From NCBI GenBank assembly GCA_949752735.1, contig OX457036.1, forward strand, positions 8,744,192 through 8,808,191: DNA of 64,000 nt, given 5' to 3'. Position numbers and translations under genes: made by a program. Below the pieces are notes generated by a model, which did not search any database, had not been told where the DNA came from, and saw only the letters and a list, made by a program, of their open reading frames with translations. Positions 22,506 through 34,400 of this stretch are shown in pieces. This stretch comes from Lumbricus terrestris (Eukaryota > Annelida > Clitellata > Crassiclitellata > Lumbricidae). Every line of letters begins with the position of its first letter. The stretch's first letter is position 1.

Positions 22506-23404
22506 TATATATATGTATATAAATATATTTATGCAAATGTAGGTCACAGTAGCTGTTCTGCATTTGAAATAACAAATGAATGAGACTGTAAACACAAGTG
22601 ATTTACTCTGTGTTTTATGATGCAACTTGTCCAATTTAATTTTATTGCATGTTTTAATAATTTTACGATATGCAATATATATATATATATATATTTAATA
22701 TAATGATATATATAATTTGAACTTCTGTTTTCTTACTTATGCATGTAGTGCTCATGTCAATAAGCTGGTGTCGCTGACATGGCTTTTGGGCGGCACAGAA
22801 ATTTAGGAGATTTACATAGTTGTGCATTGGTGTCATGAAGTCTATGACTGTGCACGTACCTATAGTTTATAATGCAATGTTTGCAGCCTTGTAGTAAGAA
22901 GGTGGTGCTTTTACTGCTGAAAACTTGCCAACTTGCAAATGTGCAGCAAGCCCGAGTGGCGGATGTCCACTTAACTTTTGTGCATTTACTATTAAAACAG
23001 ACAATTCTTCACTACTATTGAACTATTTCCCACATGGATGCATTGCTATCAATCATCTTACCTCTGTTAGACTGCATGCCACTTATTTGTCGCATTGCAT
23101 AGATTTTTGAGCTCTTGCCATAGAGCTACCGCACTAATGTGTGAGTTACATAGTCTTGTCTTGTCCTGTTTTTAGCCATCTTCGCTCCGAAATTAAGTCG
23201 CACCATGAACTGTCTGTCTCCAAATACATCTGTCTTCGGTTACATAGTACAAGGCGTCTATTTTAAACAGTACTGTTGTTGACTATCCTGAATTATTTGC
23301 ATATTTAATATTGCGCTTTTGCTCAGACCTAGGTCCATGTGTAATGCTTATCGTTCTGTAAATAAGGTCTGTATTTTAAGATGAATTGAACTTTCTATTT
23401 TCAG
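21138..23404. other. Intergenic or 5' UTR region upstream of the GDSG-motif gene
   Basis: No exon recognised. It contains a (CA)n tract at 22470-22500 and a (TA)n tract at 22676-22694. The 72-codon frame at 22131-22349 has no recognisable content. Non-coding first exons of the gene at 23436 may lie here. Confidence 0.4.
22470..22500. repeat. (CA)n microsatellite
   Basis: About 15 perfect CA dinucleotides followed by a TATATATG tract. Confidence 0.95.
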
Positions 23405-23435
23405 TTCGAGTGAACCATCTTATAATTTTTCAAAA

Positions 23436-26400
23436 ATGTCGGCGTTGACTTCAAAAGATGAATCCACACAGAGTGGAGAACATAAAAATTCTTCAAAAAA
23501 AGTCATCCGCAATGTTATACCATTTCATCCACCACTTGTGATCAATACAAAGGTGAGAACAAACTCTTGCACTAGTAGGTTTTATTGAAGTTTCATTGAC
23601 TGGAGAAGAGAAGTATATTTTTCATAATGGATTTCATTGATTCATTTCAACGTGACCAATGACCATCGCCTGACACACCTTCGATGTGATCTATGAACTT
23701 TTTTGTGTATCAGCCAATACTTCTGAAATTTCCAGATATGATTGTGTTGATGAAAATGCTCTTTGGTAATGACTTGGTATGAATCGTAATTCTCAACCTT
23801 ATTTTCACAGCCCATGACAAGAGTTGATGCACAATTGCACATGTTATATCAGTTAGAAAATATTTGTTTGTCCAACTGCTGAGCTATATGTACAATGAAT
23901 TGTTTTCAATTCAGTCTAAAGTGCTGATCGGGACTGTTGCATATTTGCAAATTGGACATGGCTGAAACACAGAATTGTTTTCAAGAATTGACCCTGAGCA
24001 TAAGTATTTTAAACGTTTGTGTATGGCATAATAAGAACCATTCAAAGTCACTGACAAAGCGCCTTCAAATATCACGGAGGTGAAACCATTGCTATGTGAC
24101 AGAGCATTTCTGTAGCTTATTTTCAATCAACCAATTTTGCAAATTTGAAATAGTATCTTCTCATGACTCCTTCCTGCAGCACCAAGTCTAGTACTCTGCA
24201 ACTATTCCACTTTCGTTAATAGTGATAACATTTTCTTAAATACAGCAAGTCCAGTTTGAAATTTCACATTTCAATGTTGAAATTTTTCTTTCTGCTTTGT
24301 TTCTGCCACAGGATTTCCTATCTCGCAATTTTTACGCTGAAGTATTTTCATATGCACTTTCACCATGGTATCAATACAGTACTGGTAAGTGCTGCTTAAT
24401 TTGAAATTGATCGTTTTCATGTTATAGTGGGTATTGTATTATATTAACAAAGGGTATTGGGTAGTCGAGTATTTCTTCAATTATTGCAGAGCTTCATCAT
24501 TACACTTCTATGCATTGTTTTCCTACAATTTATTGTGGTAACATTGCCTGTTTGACCCTGAAGCGTCTTGGTGTTAATTTATTGAAAATTTCGTAAACTT
24601 TATATAGTGCTAATAATCAATCAATTGTCAAATGTTACGAGATTTTTTAATCATGCCCTAAATCTTTTAGTGACAGGACTTCATTTCGGTTTTATCAAGA
24701 AAGCTGAGCAGTTCCCACTGAAATCGAACCCTGGAAAGAACTGTCTATGCTATGTCTTTAAAAACGTACAACCAAAGACACTCATTTCATATTCATGCAT
24801 GGTCAGTTCGTAGAAGTTTCTGCCTGATGTTCACATGGAGTTGGATAGGAATCGCTGAAAAGCACCGCTCACCATTCACATTTACCTAAGAGTTGCATGC
24901 AAATGCAATTGGCATTTATATGATTCCACATTCTATGCATGCTGTTCCAACCTGATGTTATTTGACATTATAACCTGTACAGTATAACCTGCGTCCCCAT
25001 CCTCATGACTTCATCTTACCGGCCAGGAACGGTCACAATTTCATACCAACGGTTCTTTATGGTGTCCTTAGGTCAACAACCACTTTGTTATAGGCCACTT
25101 TGTTATAGGTTTTAATCGTTTATTTACTCCTTTGCCTCTTAGTCAATTGACTTTTTTCATTATCCTGACTTTAAACTGCAACTTTTATATCTTGTTGCGT
25201 TTGTGTCAATAAGTCTAAAGTTGCAATAAAGAAATATTAGTAGTCGTAAGTACCAAACTGTGTTATAATCTGTATTGTTTCAGAGTTGTCCATGCAAAAC
25301 ATGAGCAATTCGTATCCTCGTAATGCAGCATATCACCATTGGTTGAACTTCACTCAGAAAAGATGGTATGTGAGTTTGCAAATTTTGCAAGAAAACAGCA
25401 TCTATCTCTTAATTTTGAAGTCACGGCTGATGCCGAACTGTATTGCGGAGGAATTCCTGCAGTTATCTATTATGAGGAAATAATGGACTAATTTGTCATT
25501 TAAATGCTGTGCCAGCTGTCAGAGTTGTGTCATGTAACAATGTGCTCATGATGCATGTATATATTTGGAGATAAACATAGAACATAGATAGCACTGTTGA
25601 TCAGCTTCACAAATGTTAAAGAAGTATTTAAGTATTTGTAATGAGAGGATATATATATATAATATATTGTTCAGGTGTAATGCACACCGAACCCACCACT
25701 ACACACCACATCTTAGAATTATCTATTCTAGATGGAAAATTCCTGTTCAGGTGTAACACATGATAATCTATTATAGATGGAAAACTTCGTTTGATGAGGA
25801 CTAGGAAATACGAACAAAGGTGCTCATGGTGACAATTGAATAGCAATCATGTAGTTAGTGAGAAAATCATAAAAAGTGCAATTAAAAAGGGTTGATTCAA
25901 TTTCACGTCACAAAGGACTTGCTCTCATTGCACGTATTATTAATTTTCTGTTTCAGTTATGTAAATAAACTTCTCCAATTGTTTTTGAACCGTACATGCA
26001 TGGGCGGCGGCCATGTTATTGGCTTGTGTTGTGATTGCTGGCCACCTACCAAAATGAAACAAGCCTATTCAATAGTTTAACAAATGTTGATTCGTGATAT
26101 GTCTCTTTGTTTATATTATTAATTACATTGAATCAACGACAGAGTTAAACTTAATACCAAATCAACCTCGGAATGACAAAATGAAAAATATTTCTATATG
26201 CTTTTAGTATTTATTTGCCAATTCTGTTGCACCTGTGTTTATCCTCGATATAATAGGATATAGGGGATGTTCTCTGTAGTGTTGTGTGCCAAGACATCTT
26301 GCGTAGCATCCTAAATCATAATCCAAAGCAAGATGAGCATGAAGCCATATCTGCATTCCAGTCTCATGTTATTAGAACTGAAATATATCCACTGCCTTGT

Positions 26401-27596
26401 TCAAAATTCAGTAGGCAAATCATGTGAAGCTGGCTGTGACGATCTTGGCTTTGATTTTCAGGTATCCTTTGTCTGAATATTTTTGGAATGTCGACGACAA
26501 TGGATTTATCATCTCGCCCAAAAGAGAATACAAAGACCAATTAATTTATCAATCATTTCTTAATCACCATAATCTGTTTAATGGTTTTATAAAGTATGCC
26601 ATAGAATTTAATGTACCTTTAAATGGAGTGAAAAGAGCTGTGCCAAACAAATTGCATGAAAAAGTAATTAAAACAGTTTCTCCGAACCAGATGCACGTGT
26701 ATGGGTCTAAACAAATAGCAGTGCTTACTGGTTTCTTTAAAGGTAGATATACAAATAAATTTGCTTTAACTGTGGGGCATTTGGTTGATAACATCGGCGA
26801 AGCATTGTATGTAGGCAATGAATTGCTGGGTCATTGTCGTTTCAAATGCGAAACAATGCAGATTGCACAACAAAGGTATTCTGCAGATCTGTCATTGATT
26901 GCTATTGACCCAAAAAGCAGATATGCTTCGGATATGCACACTGTAATTGAAATACAAGGTAAGAGATATTGGCCAAAGCTTTGCAACAGGATGCAAATTC
27001 ATGATATAAATTTAGAGTCTGAGGTATGGATAATTGACCAGTCTGAAAAACTAAAAATTGGAAAAGTGGTTAATCCCTCGTACAGCAATGAAAACGCGGG
27101 ATTGCATAATGTAATGCAAATTACCGGTATGACTGATGTACAGGCACCGACCACATTGGGAGACAGTGGGTGTTGCGTGTGTCTCCCACCAGAACCAGAC
27201 AGTAATACAATTGAAGTTATTGCACTGGTGATAAGTACATCGAAATTACAAGACGGTACCACATATACAAATGCAATGCCACTTCGCTTAGTTCTTGAAC
27301 ATGCGTTAAGAAACCTGCCATCGGAACTGAAGAAGGTGGGTGATTTTTGTGAAGATGAAGGGCTGCCTGAGAATGTTGATTTTTCCGAGGGATTGGAATT
27401 CTATGTTGGTGATAAATCAGAAAATCTAGCTGTCCAAACTGAGACTGGCATTGTTGCTCAGAGTCATGATTCTGGTGTGGGTTCATCAGGCATTGCACCG
27501 CTTAGCAATATAAAGGTGCACGTTGGTTGTTTAGAGCATGAAAGATTTGGCAGAGCTGTTGAAAACATGCCAATGCTCATAAACTCATTTGTATAG
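23436..27596 (+). CDS. Unfamiliar 468-aa protein with trypsin-like H-D-S triad
   Basis: Four exons: 23436-23552, 24312-24384, 25284-25365, 26462-27596 (1,407 nt, all phases agree). The last exon encodes 80 percent of the protein. I see the three signatures of the chymotrypsin/trypsin fold in order: ALTVGHL (H197), SADLSLI (D233) and TLGDSGCCV (S326). The His-to-Ser and Asp-to-Ser spacings fit S1-like peptidases, though TxGH replaces the usual TAAHC. No signal peptide is visible in this model, so a cytoplasmic protease, or a pseudoprotease or sensor, is possible. The C-terminal 120 residues are acidic and low in structure. The frame remains open upstream of the ATG to the acceptor at 23404, so the true start may be in an earlier exon. 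I do not recognise the family; peptidase activity is inference from motifs. Confidence 0.8.
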
Positions 27597-29313
27597 TTTA
27601 CACTATTTCAATTGTATGGTTACGCAGTGTGATACTGTTTTAGTAATGTGAATAACTATGTATTGAAATTCCAAGATGCTTCTTTCAAAGAATATCTTTT
27701 TCAATTAGCCATTTTCATTACATTCTAGTATCGTTTTACCGTTAGCATTATCTTTTCAATTGAGTTATATGATTATTTGTTGTGTAGAGTTTACTTTGAT
27801 TAATTGTTCATATTGATTTAATTAGTAATAATTAGTAATAATTTTTCCAGATTAATATTTTGCATTAAAAAATGTTTTTAATTCAAGTTATTAATTTTCA
27901 GATTAATACTGTTGAATTCGTGCTGAATTATTAGTAATTTTAAACACTAGTGGTTAATGAAAAGCAAATGTTTGGCACAGCCCTAGTTAAGGTGTCACTG
28001 TGCTAGCACGACCATGGTATATTATTAAACATGGCAACCATAGGATAACTGTTACGTACACGTTTTGCTACTGCGGTCGTTTGGCCTCGACCTGGTTATT
28101 TTCTCAGTGAATCGATTGCATGAGATCCTTCACGACCGCTGCCTGTTTGAATGGCTTCCACGCCAATGGGATGTTGTTTATAGTAATGGTAAGCACTCTG
28201 GCACGAAGAGCCGGTCCGCTTCCCACAACCTGCCATCCCCATGATGGGTGCCCTGTTGGCTGCTGGCAGTTAGTTGCTCCTACTTTTGACATGTGTCACT
28301 TTTAGGCCTTGCTCACATAATCTAGAGATGCCAAGCTGGGATTCGTTGATTGGAAACGGATTTATCACCAGAATGCTGCATTGATGACTTGTTTAATGTT
28401 AATATTTTAGCCATTTTCGATGTATCATAATAATGTTTTATATCCCATTGTGCGTTTGCAAGTGGAGTAATAAATAAAATACTTACTTGCTATCTATACT
28501 ATGATTACAGACACTTGTGTGTGCTTCTATAATTGTTTCTGTTGTATGTTTGCGATTGATTGAGTAATTTATTGACACGATAGTCCAATAGTAGATTGTT
28601 GTATTAAATTTTAGAAGCTTATGTTTGTTTATATTCATTATTTAATTGTCGCTGGGTTTTTCTGCTTTTATGCTAGATTTGTCGATTTTATCTTGATATA
28701 TCTCAGCTGGCTGACATTTTTAAGTGTTGTAGCTTATTGTATGATAATTATTAGATGTTTAGTGCTTTTTAAATTGTGTTTTCAATTATGCTAGAATTGT
28801 TACTTCATAATTTTACCAGAATTTATTGTTCGCTTAGCATTAGTAAATTTTTAAGCTTAATATCACTGCAGTGTTATTCTTACCCAAAGTTTGCCTTGCA
28901 TGTTAGATGTTGTGAAATCTTTCATGTATGCTAAATTTCAAATATTTTTAAGACTGAGAAGGACATGATTATTTTTCTGTTTTGACATCTCCAGCATTAA
29001 AAATAACAATCTTTATGTAAAAACTGATGTTAAATTACTTGTTGACTATCCACACCTCAGATTCACATTTTGGTGTGACTTTGTGCGCTTTACAAAATTA
29101 TTTAATAATAATAATAAATACTTTAATATTTAATAGTAAATTACTTGAGTGTTTGGTTAATTAGTAGTTAATTACTTAGCTGGTTAATAGCAAATTACTT
29201 AATTAAATAGCTTTGCAATTTACAGCTTGATAGTAAATTACCTAATAATTGTTACTTTATGGTTTATCAATATTTTCATCTGTAACTAAAATACCAATCG
29301 CCGCTGAAGTTAC
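27597..29313. other. 3' flank of the GDSG-motif gene, AT-rich
   Basis: No coding signal. Several poly(A)-type AATAAA signals occur, the clearest near 28473 (GTAATAAATAAAATAC), which may end a long 3' UTR. A TAGTAAATTACTT motif recurs loosely between 29120 and 29250. Confidence 0.4.
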
Positions 29314-29788
29314 GAGTGTAGGACATTTCCCCCCCTGGACAAACCCCCGGACAATTCCCCCCCCAGGGTAGGACAATTCCCCCCCCTGTCGAACATATTG
29401 CGTGTAAGTGGTATGACTATAAAACGGCGGTCCTAAGTGTCCTAAGTTGGATTGATGAAAAGATTTGCTAAATAGAAGCCGGATTGATGCAAAAAAATTT
29501 TTACTTAAATGGAAGCTGGATATATAGATGAAAAATTCTTGCATAGATTGGAGCTGGATTGATGAAAATATTCTTGCTTAAATGGAAGCTGGATTGATGA
29601 AAATATTCTTGCTTAAATGGAAGCTGGATTGACGAAAATATTTGTTATTTAAATAGAAGTTGGATTAAACGCATTTTTGCCTAAATGGAAGCAAAGGGGG
29701 GAATTAATTGTCCGGGGGGTTAATGTCCTAGGCTAAATCAGGGGGGAATTGTCCGGGGGTTTGTCCAGGGGGGAAATGTCCGCGCCCC
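29314..29788. mobile_element. TIR element with 8-bp TSD and internal 35-bp tandem repeat (475 bp)
   Basis: Flanking GAAGTTAC at 29306-29313 and 29789-29796 is an exact 8-bp duplication. Subterminal inverted repeats of about 40 bp start GGACATTTCCCCCCCTGGAC at the left and end GTCCAGGGGGGAAATGTCC at the right. The centre (29447-29700) is about seven degenerate copies of a 35-bp unit containing CTTGCTTAAATGGAAGCTGG and ATTGATGAAAATATT. The same unit recurs at 41830-42005 inside another element. Confidence 0.87.
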
Positions 29789-30169
29789 GAAGTTACATGG
29801 AGAAACGGCTTCGAGGCTTTTATTTTTTTTCGGATCAAAATATCGATAACAAAACATGAAGTGGGATGACGGATGAAATCTTCAGACCAAAACAATAAGC
29901 GGGATGATTTTCCTGATTTTTTAGTTCAATAAATGCGATGATTGATGCAAATCTAGTGTCCATGGAGAGGGTAATCTGAAACCGCGGGGAGCGGGGTAAT
30001 ATGAGACCTTTACCCTTGACCTTTACACCGGAGTTGAATTTAGCTGTATGACATCCAGGCTATAGGCTCTGTCACTTCCTATTATTTATTTTATTAAGTC
30101 ACCTATCGAATGGAAGGTTGAGTCGACCTTTGAGAAGGTAGTGATTATCGATCCCGATTCGTACTAAGC

Positions 30170-30418
30170 TGCTCTTTGTGCCATTCACCTAAATGCCGTG
30201 GCCGTCGCCAGGCCTAGAGCCCTAGAGGATCGAGCAGCGCTTCTTTACACATGTTGGACACGCTCAGAAACTAGAAAATTTCCATTGGAAACTGGCCTGT
30301 AAGCTTTAATACTCATTATTTGGTAGGCCCACATTACACCGCTTGCACTCTCCTCTGCTGCTTTCCATTCACGACTGAAAACATACCTCTTCAAGCTATA
30401 GGCTATCCTATCCTATTG
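30170..30418 (+). mobile_element. LINE C-terminal fragment
   Basis: The frame ending SSAAFHSRLKTYLFKL resembles the reverse-transcriptase C-terminus of the local LINE families (AFHSKLKTLLF). A SINE is inserted at its 3' end at 30419, and LINE-like tail sequence resumes near 30650-30830. Confidence 0.55.
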
Positions 30419-30648
30419 TGGGGCGCGGTGGTATAGTGTGTGTAGGCCTATACGATCGTCGCCTTGCAGCCGGAGGGTTGCAGGTTCGAATCCAACAAGT
30501 CGCTGCGTAGGGACCTTGAGCAAGTCCTTCACTCGCAATTGCTCGGCGTGAAACTCCGATGCAGTGTCCGCTCCCGAGTCGAAGCGCCTCTGAGTAGATA
30601 GCTTAATTGAAGGGGCGCTATAACAAGTGCGCATACAAACATACATAT
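30419..30648 (+). mobile_element. tRNA-derived SINE
   Basis: Head GGGGCGCGGTGGTATAGTG, B-box GGTTCGAATCC, body GTGTCCGCTC, and tail GCGCCTCTGAGTAG ... AAGGGGCGCTATAACAAGTG. Part of the body near GCTCGGCGTGAAACTCCG is shortened relative to the other copies. Confidence 0.87.
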
Positions 30649-31205
30649 CCAGCTTCTAATCAGGTTACACCCAACTACCACCATCACCGACAACCACCGT
30701 AGCACTAGCACCACGCTGTCTCCTCGGCTTAATTGACCTCCCGGATTTTGACCTGGCACCGGAACGAAAAAGGCAGCTCTGGCTATATTGCAGATTTGAT
30801 TTGATATAGCGCCTGTGCATAAACTGGTCTCCCTGACGTGGCTTTTGTGGGTGGTGAGAGATTCACGAAGATTTACATTACATCAGGCTACATTATCTTA
30901 CAGATAGGCTTCTATAATTATAGGGTAGCCTATAAGTCTTATGCCCTAATTATTAGAGGGCCCCACATTAATTTGTAGGCCTAATCTACTCGGAAGGGTA
31001 ATATTGCAAACTAAGTTATTCTAAAGATGTAACTTTCGTTGCCCACAGCACTTATAAGAAAAGCAGACCAGTGTTCCAATAAATAGGAAATTCTGCGGTT
31101 TCAACTTTCAATGCGTAAAAGCGCAATAAACAGACCGCGACGTTATGACTAGTTTAACCGCCTCGCTCCTGATGGGGGTCAGAAGGTGACCCACATTCCC
31201 GTCAG

Positions 31206-31251
31206 CCAATAGGCGGCGATTTATCTAGGTCAGTGAATCTTCCCAGCCAAT
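31206..31251 (+). promoter_or_regulatory. Paired CCAAT boxes upstream of the ankyrin/SOCS-box gene
   Basis: CCAAT at 31206-31210 (CAGCCAATAGGCGG) and 31247-31251 (CAGCCAATGAGCGCGCG) are 41 bp apart, about 200 bases 5' of the start codon in a locally GC-rich patch. The context CAGCCAATNRG fits NF-Y binding. Promoter role is inferred from position. A possible 5' UTR acceptor (TTTATTTTTCAG) ends at 31410. Confidence 0.5.
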
Positions 31252-31448
31252 GAGCGCGCGTCATTATGTCAGTGGAAGAAGGTTTGTTTTCGTAACGATA
31301 ATAACATCAGGCGAGTAACAATAATTGTTCATTTGTTTACAGCGTTCGTGCGTTTCGGTTTATTAAATTCGTTTATCGTGGTTGATTAAATGCGAGCTTG
31401 TTTATTTTTCAGGCTGTGTGATCGGAGGATCTCTTGGGTGCCGGGGCC

Positions 31449-34400
31449 ATGGAGGACGAGGATGAAAGGGTTCTGGCGGTGCAGCAACGCCGATCGGAGC
31501 AGTACCGATCGTGGCTGGCCCGAACGAAACAGACGGTGGAAAGAGCCAGGGACCGACCCGCTCCTTACACCCTCCCGAGACAGGTCAGATTCATCCTCCA
31601 CCTCTTCCCCTAGCTAGTAATTATTTTATTGTGAATTTTGAGTAATGCTCGTAAACTGACTTAACTCTTTGTAGTTGATGTGAATAGCGCAGCTGATCAA
31701 TAGGCGGGTGCCTGTGACTCATCGTTTATGTGGCGCTTGTATAGTTGAGCGAATACATTACGCTGCACTGGTTTGATGGCCTATGAAAATGGAGAAATGC
31801 ATGAGGAAACTGCATTGTATATAAGCATTTAAAAAGCAGAGAGAGACAGACAGAGAGATCATCTGGTTTTAATGAGTGGGAATGCTTCCATGAACAACTA
31901 ACCAGGTCTCTTGTTGTTATTATTATATTTAAAATTTTCTTATTTTAGTGCGTTTTATTATGAGAATGTCGTATGACTTTTCATAAATATTTCTATCATT
32001 GATTTGCCTGTAAATTTCTGTGCGTTTGCTCATAATCTGATAAAGAGTATTCTTATTTACTTTGCTAACCCTACCTATACCTTCCTTTGCCAATTGATAG
32101 AAGTTTTATTACGAGAATGTTGTATGACTTTGTGTATATGTTTCTATTATCTCTTCTGTAAACTACTGTGCATTTGCTGGTAATCATAGGCGGAGACTTA
32201 GGGTGAACAGGGGTGGAATGGTCCCCCCTCACTGGATTTGGTGGGGGGACGGCCCATGCATTTTGTCGCCCCCTAATCGATAAGTGAATACATCGATTAG
32301 GGGGGGGACAAAATGCATTAGGACATGTACACACTTCACGAACAGACTGTGAGGTTGTAACATTAGAAGATAGAAGAAGAAATCTTCGAACAAGGAGATG
32401 ACTAAAAAAAGGGTCATCAACTTTTCTTGACAGAGAAAATTGGGTTTTTCATCGACATTTCGGACGGATGAAAACAAGAGTTGTCAGAAATTTTTCCCGG
32501 CAAAAAGTTGGAAAATTTCGTCAGCGACTCAGCCATTCGTTCGCCCAAAATCTTGCGTCCTTCCTTCGGTCGCTCGTTATCATGCTGTAGTCTAATAAAG
32601 CATTATTCTTTTTTATTTACTTATCGTAATTTCTGATGAATTTCACCAGATGCCTGTTGGCAAGCACTCTCAGGTTGACCTTCTCGCTGCCATCATGTAC
32701 AACAAACTCGACGACGTTGCAACCTTCCTAGACAACGATCCGGTTGACCCGAACATCGCCGACTCTGATGGCAACACCGCTTTGGTGCTTGCAGCGAGAG
32801 GCGGCAACCTGGAAATGGTGGAGCTGCTTCTGAATTACGGTTTTCCAGTCAACAAGAGCAATGGGAGGAATCGAACGGCGCTTATGTATGCAGTGAAGAG
32901 AGGATTTTTGTCAATAGTGAAACGATTTCTTACCTTGGAGATCTGTGATGTTGGTGCTCAGGTTAGCATTACCTGGTTTGAATGTAATGTGTGGAATTGT
33001 TTACGTGCTCGCTGTATATGTGCCATTTTGCTTGATGTGAAGTAGAGTTATATACCCTCAACTAATGCTTATAATTTACGAAGCCTTCTTGTAAAGGCAT
33101 TGCAGTGAAAAAAATAAGTTTAAACATATTCATTTTTTTTGGTTCGTGGTACGTTACTTTACAAAGGTGCTCCAGTAGTTTTCATTCATTCATTCTGAGA
33201 ATAGCTTCTCTTCAAGATATCTGCTGTTGACTAGCCTGTAAAACGATGTCATTACAACGAACATTTGCATCAGTTAGTAAAATAATTATGCACAGTAAGC
33301 TCAAATATTGACTGTTGGCGTGGAACCAACCGACGGATTCACGTCAACAGATGACATGGATGGATGTTCTCTGAGCGCCTCTGAGTAGATATATTGAAGA
33401 GGTGCTATATTAATTCTCAGAATGAAGAATGAAGGACAAGTTGCGTTGATAGAGTACGGCAAAAACGGGCGACAGCGTTCACAAGCACAATGATGCTGAG
33501 GAGCAATCACTTTCTTGTAATGCATGCATTTATTTTATAGTCAGTCGCAACTACCATCTAAAGAACTGCACAATAATTTTATTAAATGTATGCGTAATGC
33601 ATATACCATATATGATGTTAGGATAACGAGGGCAACACTGCATTGATCCTAGCTGCCAAGCGCGGCCACACCGACATCATCGAGTGCTTGCTGTCTAGCG
33701 GTCGCTGCGACGTCAGCAAACAGAACAAGTATGGCCACACGGCGCTCCACGACGCGGCCAAATCCGGACGGATGGACCTACTGGCGATGATGGTCTTCCA
33801 CGGGGCGTGCAAGGACATCCAGGACAAGTGGAAAAGCACTCCGCTTATGTACGCTACGCTTCACGGACATACCAACTGCGTGGCGCTGCTCGTCCAGTCG
33901 GAGTGTGACGTCAACCTCACCAACATGGGCGGCCGGACTGCGCTGCACACGGCTGCGCAGAATGGTCACACGAACATTGTGGGTCTTCTGCTGCAGGCGA
34001 ACGCAGATGTTGATGTGCGAGACTCGGAGAACGATACGCCGGTTCTGCTTGCAGGACGCTATCAACACCATGCCATCGTCAAGTACGCTGGTTTTCAGTT
34101 TTATCAATTTTTTTTTCAAATTTTCCGGTGTTTATTTCATTAAGTTTTTCTCAGTTTTTATTTTGTTCAAATTTTTGATAGTTTTTTTGATTCAATTCAG
34201 CTTTCTCAAGTTTTTATTTAATTAATCTTTCCAGTTTTAATCAAATTTTCTAAAATTTTGTTTATTTCAGTTTCTCCAGTTTTTCTTTATTCAATTCAGC
34301 TTTTTCCAGTTTATACTTAAGTAAGTTTTCTATCAACACCATGCTATCGTCAAGTATGTTGGCTTTCGGTTTTATCGAGTTTTTTGTTGAAATTTTGAGG

